In this document: one piece after another, positions 49,407 through 57,659 of the stretch
Position numbering within the stretch: the first letter of the stretch is position 1
Layout: each line of letters opens with the position of its first letter
NCBI GenBank assembly: GCA_043743335.1
Contig: JAYTWR010000127.1
Span: forward strand, 1-64,000
Direction of reading: 5' to 3'
DNA from: UBA5216 sp043743335
GTDB lineage: Bacteria; Pseudomonadota; Gammaproteobacteria; Burkholderiales; SG8-41
DNA: 64,000 nt
Position numbers and translations under genes: made by a program
Notes under the pieces: model-generated
What the model saw: only the letters and a program-made list of their open reading frames with translations
What the model was told of the DNA's origin: nothing
The model's database searches: none

Positions 49407-49424
49407 TAACTATTTGATTTTAAA
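49407..49424 (+). repeat. IHF-like AT-rich repeat, copy 14
   Basis: TAACTATTTGATTTTAAA, 6 bases after the tal stop. Its tail TTTTAAA contains the complement of the dnaQ stop codon (49422-49420). Exact IHF-consensus match in the complement AATCAAATAGTTA. Confidence 0.7.
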
Positions 49425-50121
49425 CAACTTTCCAAATAGCTTTACCACCACTGGCTTTGTCGATTTCCGCCAGTTGCGCTTCATGCGCAGCAAGCTCATC
49501 AGCGCTGGCGCGCAGCACGATAATGTCGACTTTCTCGCGCGTGCCAGCATCCATCTGCAGGCTGACGGCGGGCGTGGCGTCGATCATCAAACTGCCCTGA
49601 CCGCGCGTCATCGCCAGATAAACCTCGGCCAGCAATTGCGCGTCGAGCAGCGCGCCGTGCAGCGTGCGGCCGGCGTTGTTTACGTCATAACGCTCACACA
49701 GCGCATCTAGGCTGTTGCGCTTGCCCGGATGCAACTCTCGCGCCTGCTTCAAGGTGTCGATCACACTGGGGCAAAAATCTTTGACCGGCTTCATTTTTAG
49801 CAGCCGTAACTCGTGGTTCAAAAAGGAGATATCGAACGGCGCATTGTGGATCACCAGTTCCGCGCCGCTGACGTAATCGACAAACGCCTGCGCGATTTCG
49901 CGAAATTTCGGTTTATCCGCGAGGAAATCGCTGGTGATGCCGTGCACCTGCAAGGCACCCTCTTCGCTTTCGCGCTCCGGGTTGATATAGCGATGAAAAT
50001 GTTTTCCGGTGGGCTGGCGATTCACAATTTCCACACCGCCGATTTCGAGAATGCGATTGCCCAGCGCCGGGTCAAGGCCCGTGGTTTCGGTGTCGAGAAT
50101 AATCTGCCGCAAATTGGCCAT
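49420..50121 (-). CDS. dnaQ: DNA polymerase III epsilon subunit (3'-5' exonuclease)
   Basis: A 233-residue DnaQ, the proofreading subunit of the replicase. Exo motifs: IILDTETTGLD (Exo I), VIHNAPFDISFLNHEL (Exo II) and TLHGALLDAQLLAEVYL (Exo III epsilon-type with catalytic His and Asp). ATG 50121 begins two bases inside the spacing after the rnhA stop. The rnhA-dnaQ order is common in Burkholderiales and other proteobacteria. Confidence 0.97.
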   Translation of the reverse strand: MANLRQIILDTETTGLDPALGNRILEIGGVEIVNRQPTGKHFHRYINPERESEEGALQVHGITSDFLADKPKFREIAQAFVDYVSGAELVIHNAPFDISFLNHELRLLKMKPVKDFCPSVIDTLKQARELHPGKRNSLDALCERYDVNNAGRTLHGALLDAQLLAEVYLAMTRGQGSLMIDATPAVSLQMDAGTREKVDIIVLRASADELAAHEAQLAEIDKASGGKAIWKVV

Positions 50122-50122
50122 G

Positions 50123-50569
50123 TCAGTGCGCCTTTCCAACGGATTCAACGCCACGATTAGCCAATTGATCCGCGCGTTCGTTACCGTTGTGCCCTGCGTG
50201 GCCTTTGACCCACAGCCACTCGACGTCGTGCAGTTGCGCCAGTTCGTCGAGGCGCTTCCACAAGTCATCGTTCTTCACCGGCTTTTTATCGCTGGTGCGC
50301 CAGCCGTTTTTTTTCCAGCCGTGTATCCATGTGCTGATACCCTGCTGCACGTATTTGGAATCGGTGTGCAGTTGCACCGCGCAGCGTCGCGTCAAGGCCT
50401 CTAGGGCACGAATGACCGCAAGCAGCTCCATACGGTTGTTGGTGGTGTGCGCCTCACCGCCGAAGAGTTCTCTTTCATTTTTCCCCAGCACCAGCCATGC
50501 ACCCCAGCCGCCCACGCCGGGATTGCCCTTGCACGCGCCGTCCGTATAAATTTTTACAACTTCTGTCAT
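50123..50569 (-). CDS. rnhA: Ribonuclease HI
   Basis: A 148-residue RNase HI degrading RNA in RNA-DNA hybrids. The acidic catalytic residues are visible: Asp in YTDGACKGNPG, Glu in NRMELLAVIRAL, Asp in HTDSKYVQQG and Asp in NERADQLA, with the basic handle ISTWIHGWKKNGWRTSDKK present in part. It overlaps the methyltransferase gene by 4 bp and precedes dnaQ, forming a three-gene unit. Confidence 0.97.
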   Translation of the reverse strand: MTEVVKIYTDGACKGNPGVGGWGAWLVLGKNERELFGGEAHTTNNRMELLAVIRALEALTRRCAVQLHTDSKYVQQGISTWIHGWKKNGWRTSDKKPVKNDDLWKRLDELAQLHDVEWLWVKGHAGHNGNERADQLANRGVESVGKAH

Positions 50570-51324
50570 GGTGTCTTTCCGTAATCCCGCGCGGCGCGCA
50601 AATCGTCCTGTTTTTGCTGCACGGTGACCAACCGCTTGCTGCGCGCCTGTTGCGCCCAGCGCGGCGTGATCACGCGCATGCCGCGCACACGCTTGATGGC
50701 ATGCAAAAACGTCACTGCACCGCTAAAAGGCCACCAGCGATCGCCGGCGGATTCCATAAACTTGAATCGATTTAACCACTTTTCGCTCGTACACGGCGGC
50801 ACGTAGCAACCCATTGCCCCGCCCGCCACTTCAAACCCCAGCAGCGCCAGCCAGTCTTTCAACCGCATCAAATGAATAAAGCGCCCATGCCACGGATAAC
50901 TGTCACGTTTGCCCAGCGTGTGCCGTGCGCCCCATAAACTCACCGGATTAAAACACGTCACGACCACGTGCCCGTCGGGCACCAGCACGCGCTCGACTTC
51001 ACGCAGAATCTGGTGCGGATTGTCTGAAAATTCAAGCACATGCGGCAACAACGCAAGATCAATGCTGGCGCTGGTCACCGGCAACTCAGCGGCGTCCCCG
51101 CGCAGCAGGGCGACAGGGCTGCGATCCACGGTAGCACGCAGCGACATGCGGTTAGCTTGGAGCAGATCGACCTCCGGCAAGCCAATTTGCAGCGCGTTGT
51201 AGCCAAAAATATCGGCAACCGTTTTGTCGATGTAAGCACGCTCGCGCGCGAGCAAATACTGCCCCAGTGGCGTTTGCAGCCACGTTGCGGCGGCGGATTC
51301 AGAGGCAGGATTTTCGATTGACAC
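50566..51324 (-). CDS. SAM-dependent methyltransferase (class I)
   Basis: A 252-residue methyltransferase-like protein. The N-terminal region (WLQTPLGQYLLARERAYID) is typical of the family found beside rnhA in betaproteobacteria. Acidic and post-motif segments RGDAAELPVTSASIDLALLPHVLEFSDNP and EVERVLVPDGHVVVTCFNP (parts shown) match a UbiE/BioC-like fold, but the Gly-rich motif I is not canonical, so the activity is not certain. It is divergent from gloB and heads the unit with rnhA and dnaQ. Confidence 0.85.
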   Translation of the reverse strand: MSIENPASESAAATWLQTPLGQYLLARERAYIDKTVADIFGYNALQIGLPEVDLLQANRMSLRATVDRSPVALLRGDAAELPVTSASIDLALLPHVLEFSDNPHQILREVERVLVPDGHVVVTCFNPVSLWGARHTLGKRDSYPWHGRFIHLMRLKDWLALLGFEVAGGAMGCYVPPCTSEKWLNRFKFMESAGDRWWPFSGAVTFLHAIKRVRGMRVITPRWAQQARSKRLVTVQQKQDDLRAARDYGKTP

Positions 51325-51378
51325 ACAGCAAGTTTAAATCAAATAATCCATCTACTGCACTGCAACGAAGGAATTCCC

Positions 51379-52191
51379 ATGCCCCCCGTGACTACCAGCG
51401 CCGCACCGTACGAAATTGTCCCGCTACGCGCCTTCAGCGACAACTACATCTGGACCCTCCGCGACACGACCCACGCTGTGGTGGTCGATCCGGGCGACGC
51501 CAAACCGGTGCTCGCCTATTTGGCTGCAGAAAAGCTGGAATTGGCGGCCATTATTATTACCCATCATCACAACGATCACATCGGCGGGGTCAAAGAACTC
51601 ATCGCCAACCGGACTATCCCGGTTTACGGCCCGCACGACTCGCGCGTGCCAGACGCTACACAACGGCTGGCCGAGGGCGAATCCATTACGCTGCCCCATT
51701 TCAACCTGTCGCTCACCGTGATGGAGGTACCTGGCCACACCAGCAGCCACATTGCCTATTACGGCGCGGAACCGGCAACCCAAGGCAACGGGATTTTGTT
51801 TTGCGGCGACACGCTGTTTGCCGCTGGCTGCGGGCGCCTGTTTGAAGGCACGCCTGCACAAATGCATGATTCGCTGGGCAAATTCATGCGCCTGCCGGAC
51901 ACCACGCGCGTGTATTGCACACACGAATACACGCTTTCCAACATCCGTTTTGCCCGCGCCGCCGATCCAGCCAACACCGCATTGCAGGACTGGGAAGCCC
52001 GCGCGAAAGCCCTGCGCGAGGTAGACGTGCCCACCGTGCCCACCACCATTGCCTTGGAAAAAGCCACCAACCCCTTTGTGCGCTGCACCGAAGCCGACGT
52101 GATCGCCACAGCCAGCCACCGGGCTGGCAAGCCGTTGGCCGACCCAGTCAGCGTGCTGGGTGCCATACGCGAATGGAAGAATAATTTCTGA
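51379..52191 (+). CDS. gloB: Hydroxyacylglutathione hydrolase (glyoxalase II)
   Basis: A 270-residue metallo-beta-lactamase-fold hydrolase that splits S-lactoylglutathione to lactate and glutathione. The dinuclear metal motif THHHNDHIGG (about 55-64) is complete, followed by HTSSHIAYY, FCGDTLFAAGCGRLFEGT and YCTHEYTLSNIRFA. RCTEADVIATA at the C terminus matches the family. It is divergent from the methyltransferase gene. Length is typical. Confidence 0.96.
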   Translation: MPPVTTSAAPYEIVPLRAFSDNYIWTLRDTTHAVVVDPGDAKPVLAYLAAEKLELAAIIITHHHNDHIGGVKELIANRTIPVYGPHDSRVPDATQRLAEGESITLPHFNLSLTVMEVPGHTSSHIAYYGAEPATQGNGILFCGDTLFAAGCGRLFEGTPAQMHDSLGKFMRLPDTTRVYCTHEYTLSNIRFARAADPANTALQDWEARAKALREVDVPTVPTTIALEKATNPFVRCTEADVIATASHRAGKPLADPVSVLGAIREWKNNF

Positions 52192-52329
52192 TACTTCGGA
52201 ATTGTGACTAGCGCTCGCCCAACCTGTAAGCTCCTTATCGCAACTTTATGTTTTTAAAAGGTTTTTTTACTTGACGCCCATCACACCACAAGCTACCATT
52301 CGGCAGCTAAAAAGTGCGGAGAAGACTTA

Positions 52330-53910
52330 ATGACTAGGCTTGCACGTAGTGTTGCTCATAAATTTTCACGTCATTCAGCCCATTTTGTATCCGTTGTCGT
52401 GGCCTGTGTGGCCGTGCTCAATGCCGGCTGCGCCCAAATGTCCGGCACGTATACCGTTGCCGGTGAGGGCACCCCCGCCTCTCCACTACCCGGCGAATGG
52501 CCCACCCCCAGCGTCTCACAGACTGCTGCGCCGCTTCCGCCGGAGCCGACCCATTTGCCTCGGGCATCGGTACCTGCTGAGCGGCAAAATGTCGAGTCGG
52601 CTCGCCGTAGCACCACACCGCGCCGCGACGCCAGCGCCCCGCGTGCAACGCCCTCGACAAACAATAGGGCTGCGACAACAGCGAATGCCCCGCGAGACGT
52701 GTGGCAACGCGTGCGTAACGGTTTTCAAATGAATGCGGTGCCCAGTTCGCTGGTCAGCGATTGGGAAACTTACTACGCCAGCCGCCCCGACTACTTTGCC
52801 CGCATGATCGACAACAGCGGCCATTTTCTCTACCACATCGCGAACGAAGTCGAGCTGCGCGGCATGCCGATGGAAATCGCGCTGCTGCCGATGATCGAAT
52901 CGGCCTACAACCCGGTGGCGTATTCCAGTGCGCATGCTTCGGGGATCTGGCAGTTTATTCCGTCCACCGGCAAGAACTACGGCTTGAAGCAAAACGCGTG
53001 GTACGACGGCCGTCGCGATGTCATCGCCGCCACTGGTGCCGCGCTCGATTATCTACAAACTCTGCATCGCATGTTCAATGACTGGGAGCTCGCGCTGGCC
53101 GCCTATAACTGGGGCGAAGGTGCTGTGCAACGCGCGATTGAGCGCAATCAGGCTAGGGGATTGCCCACAGATTATTTAAGCCTCGCTGCCGGTATGCCCG
53201 CCGAAACGCGCAACTATGTGCCCAAGCTGATGGCAGTCAAAAACATTCTCGACAACCCGGCGCGCTTCGGTCTTACGCTGGCACATGTGCCCAATGAACC
53301 TTACTTCGAGGTCATTACGGTGCGCCGCCACATCGACGTAACGCTAGCCGCACGCTTCGCCGGCATGTCCATCGACGAGTTCAAGTTTTTGAATCCCGCG
53401 CATAACAAGCCGGTCATCAATGCCGACAGTGCTGAAACTATCGTGTTGCCCAAACACAAGGTCGCGGCCTTCACGGCCAGCATGGAGCAGCATTCTGACA
53501 AGCCCTTGGTGTCCCTGAAAACCCACCACGTGCGCGTCGGTGAGCGCCCGGAAACCATTGCCGCACAGTATGGTATCTCGGTCGCTGATCTAAATAACCT
53601 AAACCACATCGGCGGTCGTCGCCACATCGCCACAGGGCAAACCCTGATGGTGCCCAATCGCGATGATTTGCAGCCCGTGCTGGCTGATATACCCGTTGCC
53701 ACCACGTTGATGGCCGCAGTCGCCCGCCCGATTTATGGCCGCACTGCGCGACAAGTCGTCGTCGGCAACGGCGCGCGGCGTAGCGTGGTAATTGCCGCAG
53801 CGACACAACGCGCTAACGCGCGGATACCTGTGCAACGCCCGGCTGCAGCAAGGGCCAGCGCACAACGCGTCGCTTACGCCAAGCCTGTGGTGAAAATACG
53901 TAATCGATAG
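52330..53910 (+). CDS. mltD: Membrane-bound lytic murein transglycosylase D (LysM)
   Basis: A 526-residue lipoprotein peptidoglycan lytic transglycosylase. Lipobox VLNAGC lies at residues 31-36. A Pro/Ala-rich linker follows. The SLT domain (about 140-270) contains the catalytic Glu in PMIESAYNPVAYS and ASGIWQFIPSTGKNYG. A LysM domain (about 400-440; VRVGERPETIAAQYGISVADLNNLN) binds glycan. The C-terminal 90 residues are Arg/Ala-rich. GGAGAAG about 7 bases upstream supports ATG 52330. A strong terminator follows. Confidence 0.94.
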   Translation: MTRLARSVAHKFSRHSAHFVSVVVACVAVLNAGCAQMSGTYTVAGEGTPASPLPGEWPTPSVSQTAAPLPPEPTHLPRASVPAERQNVESARRSTTPRRDASAPRATPSTNNRAATTANAPRDVWQRVRNGFQMNAVPSSLVSDWETYYASRPDYFARMIDNSGHFLYHIANEVELRGMPMEIALLPMIESAYNPVAYSSAHASGIWQFIPSTGKNYGLKQNAWYDGRRDVIAATGAALDYLQTLHRMFNDWELALAAYNWGEGAVQRAIERNQARGLPTDYLSLAAGMPAETRNYVPKLMAVKNILDNPARFGLTLAHVPNEPYFEVITVRRHIDVTLAARFAGMSIDEFKFLNPAHNKPVINADSAETIVLPKHKVAAFTASMEQHSDKPLVSLKTHHVRVGERPETIAAQYGISVADLNNLNHIGGRRHIATGQTLMVPNRDDLQPVLADIPVATTLMAAVARPIYGRTARQVVVGNGARRSVVIAAATQRANARIPVQRPAAARASAQRVAYAKPVVKIRNR

Positions 53911-53931
53911 TCGATAGTCGGTGGGATGACA

Positions 53932-53961
53932 GAAAAAAGGGCGCATAGCGCCCTTTTTCTT
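53932..53961. terminator. Bidirectional rho-independent terminator
   Basis: AGGGCGC-ATA-GCGCCCT perfect stem with A tract on one side and TTTTTCTTTT on the other, between converging mltD and yejF. Confidence 0.92.
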
Positions 53962-53977
53962 TTGCAAACTAACGGCT

Positions 53978-55561
53978 TCAGGCTCCGCCTGCTTGAACCA
54001 GCATGCGCGTGTAATCCGACTGCGGCATGTTGACGATAGCCTCCAGCGTGCCGCTTTCCACCACCACGCTATCCTTCATCACCAGTACCCGGTGCGCCAT
54101 GGCGCGCACCACATCGATATCGTGCGTGACTAGAATGTAACTCAGGCGGTATTTGCGCTGTAGCTCGGCCAGCAATTCGAGCACCTGCTTTTGGATGGTG
54201 ACATCCAGCGCACTGGTGGGCTCGTCCAACACCACAATCTGCGGCTTCAGTATCAATGCCCGCGCTATGGCGATGCGTTGGCGCTGCCCGCCTGAAAACT
54301 CATGGGGGTAACGTTGCAGCAACGGCGCAACCTCACCGTTTTCAGTCAGGCCCACATCCAATAGCGCGGCGATAATACGTTCGCGCCGCTGCGCTTCATT
54401 CAACGACGGTTCATGAATTTCCAAGCCCTCACCGATGATGGCCTCGATGGTCAAGCGGGGCGACAGCGACGACAGCGGGTCTTGAAACACCACCTGTATC
54501 TTGCGCCGCAGCGCACGGCGCGCGTTGGCATCGGCACCCTGCCAGCGCGCACCGGCTATGCTGATCTCGCCCTTGGTCGCCACCAGATTCAACACCGCCA
54601 ACGCCAGCGTGGTTTTGCCGGAACCGGATTCGCCGATGACGCCTAAGGTCTCGCCCGGCGCCAATTCAAAATTCACATCACGCACCGCAGTAAATGCGCC
54701 CTTCTTGAACCAGCCTTTTATACCCGGCAGACGCGTGGGGTAATTCACTTCAAGGTGTTGGGCGGAGACTGCGACACCCTCACCCGGTGCTGCGACGTGG
54801 CGTTGCGGCTTACTATCCAACAGCTTTTTCGTATACGCGTGCTGCGGCGAGATTGTGACTTCACGGGTCACGCCCTGCTCCACAATCACCCCGCGTTCCA
54901 TCACCGCCACGCGCTGTGAAAAACGCCGCACCAGATTCAAATCATGCGTAATCAAGAGTAAAGCCATGCCCGACTCGGCACTTAATTTCTCAATTAAATC
55001 AAGTATTTGCAAGCGTATAGCCACATCCAGCGCGGTGGTTGGCTCGTCCGCAATCAACATCCGGGGATTGCACGCCAACGCCATCGCAATCATCGCGCGC
55101 TGGCGCTGCCCGCCAGATAGCTGATGCGGATAACTGCGTGCGCGCACCTCGGGTTCAGGGATGCCCACACGCCGCAAGGCATCCACCGCACCCTGCGCAG
55201 CCTTAGCGGCATCCATGCCCATATGCAGTTGCAACGGCTCTGCGATTTGCCGCCCGACGGTGTATATCGGATTGAGTGCGGTCATCGGCTCCTGAAAAAT
55301 CACCGCGATATCGTGCCCGCGCATGGCCTGCAATTTGGCCGGCGGCAACTGCAACACCGGTTGGCCATCGAACACAATCTCACCGCTGAGTTTTGCGGTT
55401 TCAATCAAGCGCAATAACGACAAGGCCGTCACCGATTTACCAGAACCGGATTCGCCTACCAGCGCCAGTTTTTCACCGGCATCCAGCGTAAACGACACGC
55501 GATCCACTACGCGGCGTTTGCCGAAATCGATGCTAAGGTCGCGCACCTCAAGAAGACTCAC
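53978..55561 (-). CDS. yejF: Peptide ABC transporter double ATPase YejF
   Basis: A 527-residue fusion of two ABC ATPase domains. First: Walker A GESGSGKSVTAL, signature HQLSGGQRQRAMIAMAL, Walker B MLIADEPTTALD. Second: GESGSGKTTLAL, HEFSGGQRQRIAIARAL, VVLDEPTSALD. YejF energises a peptide importer (microcin C-type peptides in E. coli). It is the last gene of yejABEF, overlapping yejE by 4 bp. Substrate in this organism is not known. Confidence 0.94.
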   Translation of the reverse strand: MSLLEVRDLSIDFGKRRVVDRVSFTLDAGEKLALVGESGSGKSVTALSLLRLIETAKLSGEIVFDGQPVLQLPPAKLQAMRGHDIAVIFQEPMTALNPIYTVGRQIAEPLQLHMGMDAAKAAQGAVDALRRVGIPEPEVRARSYPHQLSGGQRQRAMIAMALACNPRMLIADEPTTALDVAIRLQILDLIEKLSAESGMALLLITHDLNLVRRFSQRVAVMERGVIVEQGVTREVTISPQHAYTKKLLDSKPQRHVAAPGEGVAVSAQHLEVNYPTRLPGIKGWFKKGAFTAVRDVNFELAPGETLGVIGESGSGKTTLALAVLNLVATKGEISIAGARWQGADANARRALRRKIQVVFQDPLSSLSPRLTIEAIIGEGLEIHEPSLNEAQRRERIIAALLDVGLTENGEVAPLLQRYPHEFSGGQRQRIAIARALILKPQIVVLDEPTSALDVTIQKQVLELLAELQRKYRLSYILVTHDIDVVRAMAHRVLVMKDSVVVESGTLEAIVNMPQSDYTRMLVQAGGA

Positions 55562-56619
55562 GTGCCGCCTCCCTCATCACCTTCCAATACCTTGCGCGGA
55601 TCAAGCGCATCACGCAACGCATCACCGATCAGTATCAGCAATAACAACATCAGCACCAGCACGCCAAACGTGCTCAGCGATATCCACCACGCATCCAGAT
55701 TTTCTTTGCCCTGATTCAGCAACTCGCCCAAGCTGGGAGTACCCGGCGGCACGCCCAAGCCCAGAAAATCCAGACTGGTCAGCGCACCAATGGCCCCCGC
55801 CATTTCAAACGGTATCAGCGTCACCACCGGCGTCAGACTATTCGGCAATATATGCCGCCACATGATCTTCCAGTCACTCTGCCCCAGTGCTTTGGCCGCA
55901 CGCACATAATCCAGTGTGCGATTTTTCAAAAACTCGGCGCGCACATAAGCCGCCACACCCAGCCAGCCGAACAACGACAGCAAAATCACCAGCAATGAAA
56001 AGCTCGGCGCAAACAAGGCCGACAAAATAATCAGCAAATACAGCTTGGGCATCGCCCCCCATACTTCGTTAAAGCGCTCCATTGCAATATCTACCCAGCC
56101 CGCGAGATAACCCTGTATCGCGCCATACAACACGCCCAGCACCGTGCATACCGCCGCCACGATCAACGCAAAAAACACCGAGATGCGAAAGCCATACAGC
56201 AACCGCGCCAGCAGATCACGCCCCTTGTCATCGGTGCCCATCCAGTTATCGGCATCGGGCCGCGACGGATTGGGATTCTTCGCAAAATAGTTAATCGTTT
56301 TGTAATGGTAGGCATTGGGCGGATACACCGCAAAATTGTCGCCTGACGTGATGTTGGCGCGTATCAGCGGATCGAGGTAATCCGTGGGCGTGGGGAAATC
56401 GCCGCCGAAGGTGGTCTCCGGCAAGGTTTGCACGATGGGGAAAAACCACTGCCCCTTGTAGCTGACCACCAGCGGTGTATCGTTGGACAGCAACTCTGCG
56501 CACAAGCTGATGGCAAACATCACCAGAAATAGTTGCAGGCTGCGATAGCCCAATGTGTTGGCACGGAAGCGCCGCCATGCGCGCTTGGCTGGGCTGTTAG
56601 TCACTGTAGCCATACTCAT
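55558..56619 (-). CDS. yejE: Peptide ABC transporter permease YejE
   Basis: A 353-residue permease of the OppC type with six predicted helices and the long periplasmic N-terminal loop of YejE (TPLVVSYKGQWFFPI, TFGGDFPTPTDYLDP). The marker GTDDKGRDLLARLLYGFRIS and the coupling segment AAKALGQSDWKIMWRHILPNSL (parts) are present. It pairs with YejB to form the channel, and both ends overlap neighbours by 4 bp. Confidence 0.94.
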   Translation of the reverse strand: MSMATVTNSPAKRAWRRFRANTLGYRSLQLFLVMFAISLCAELLSNDTPLVVSYKGQWFFPIVQTLPETTFGGDFPTPTDYLDPLIRANITSGDNFAVYPPNAYHYKTINYFAKNPNPSRPDADNWMGTDDKGRDLLARLLYGFRISVFFALIVAAVCTVLGVLYGAIQGYLAGWVDIAMERFNEVWGAMPKLYLLIILSALFAPSFSLLVILLSLFGWLGVAAYVRAEFLKNRTLDYVRAAKALGQSDWKIMWRHILPNSLTPVVTLIPFEMAGAIGALTSLDFLGLGVPPGTPSLGELLNQGKENLDAWWISLSTFGVLVLMLLLLILIGDALRDALDPRKVLEGDEGGGT

Positions 56620-57659
56620 TCAAATTTCACGCGCGGGTCCACCCACAGATAACTCAAGTCGCGCAACAAGTGCGCAACCAGGCCAATCAGGGTGAACACA
56701 AACAAATTGGCGAACACCACCGGGTAATCACGCCGTATCACCGACTCATACGACAACAGCCCTAGGCCATCCAGTGAGAACAAGGTTTCAATCAACAATG
56801 ATCCGGCAAAAAACGCGCCGATAAACGCTGCCGGAAAACCGGTGGCAATGGGGATCAACGCATTGCGAAACACATGCCGCCACAACACCGTGTTCTCCGG
56901 CAAGCCCTTGGCGCGCGCAGTGAGCACATATTGTTTGCGTATCTCCTCCAGCATGGCGTTTTTGGTGAGTATGGTGATAAAGGCAAAGCCGCCCAGCACC
57001 ATGGCTGTCACCGGTAGGGTGATATGCCACAAGTAATCCATCACCTTGCCCCACAGGCTTAACTCAGCCCACTGCGTCGAGGTAATGCCACGCAACGGAA
57101 ACCACTGCACAAACGTGCCACCGGCGAAATACACCAACAGCACCACGCCCAACACAAAGCTGGGTATGGCATAACCCAGCAAAATCAAAAAGGTAGTGCC
57201 TGTATCAAACGGCGTACCCGCGCGCACCGCCTTGGCGATGCCCAGCGGTATCGAAATCAAATAGGTGAGTAAAAACGTCCACAGCCCCAGCGTAATCGAC
57301 ACCGGCAGCTTCTCTTTGATGAGCTCCCACACATCTTTGTTGTGAAAGAAACTCTTACCCAAATCAAACCGCGCGAACTGGCCGAGCATCTGCACAAAGC
57401 GCTCCGGCGCAGGTTTGTCAAAGCCATAGAGCTTCTTGATCTCCTCAACCTTGGCCGCATCCACGCCCTGCCGCCCGCGATAATTGGTGTCAGTGCGCGC
57501 TGCACCGGCCTCGCCGCCCGCATCGCGCCCTTGCAACTGCGACACCATTTGCTCCACCGGCCCGCCGGGCACAAACTGAATAATCGAAAAGGTAATCAGC
57601 AAGATGCCGATTAACGTCGGGATCATCAGCAACAAACGCTTTAAGAGATAGGCCCACAT
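56616..57659 (-). CDS. yejB: Peptide ABC transporter permease YejB
   Basis: A 347-residue OppB-type permease. It starts MWAYLLKRLLLMIPTLIGI, has a YejB-type periplasmic segment (GGPVEQMVSQLQGRDAGG) and the coupling segment YVLTARAKGLPENTVLWRHV. Several transmembrane helices are evident. It is part of yejABEF: the yejA stop shares base 57659 with its start and it overlaps yejE by 4 bp. Confidence 0.94.
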   Translation of the reverse strand: MWAYLLKRLLLMIPTLIGILLITFSIIQFVPGGPVEQMVSQLQGRDAGGEAGAARTDTNYRGRQGVDAAKVEEIKKLYGFDKPAPERFVQMLGQFARFDLGKSFFHNKDVWELIKEKLPVSITLGLWTFLLTYLISIPLGIAKAVRAGTPFDTGTTFLILLGYAIPSFVLGVVLLVYFAGGTFVQWFPLRGITSTQWAELSLWGKVMDYLWHITLPVTAMVLGGFAFITILTKNAMLEEIRKQYVLTARAKGLPENTVLWRHVFRNALIPIATGFPAAFIGAFFAGSLLIETLFSLDGLGLLSYESVIRRDYPVVFANLFVFTLIGLVAHLLRDLSYLWVDPRVKFE

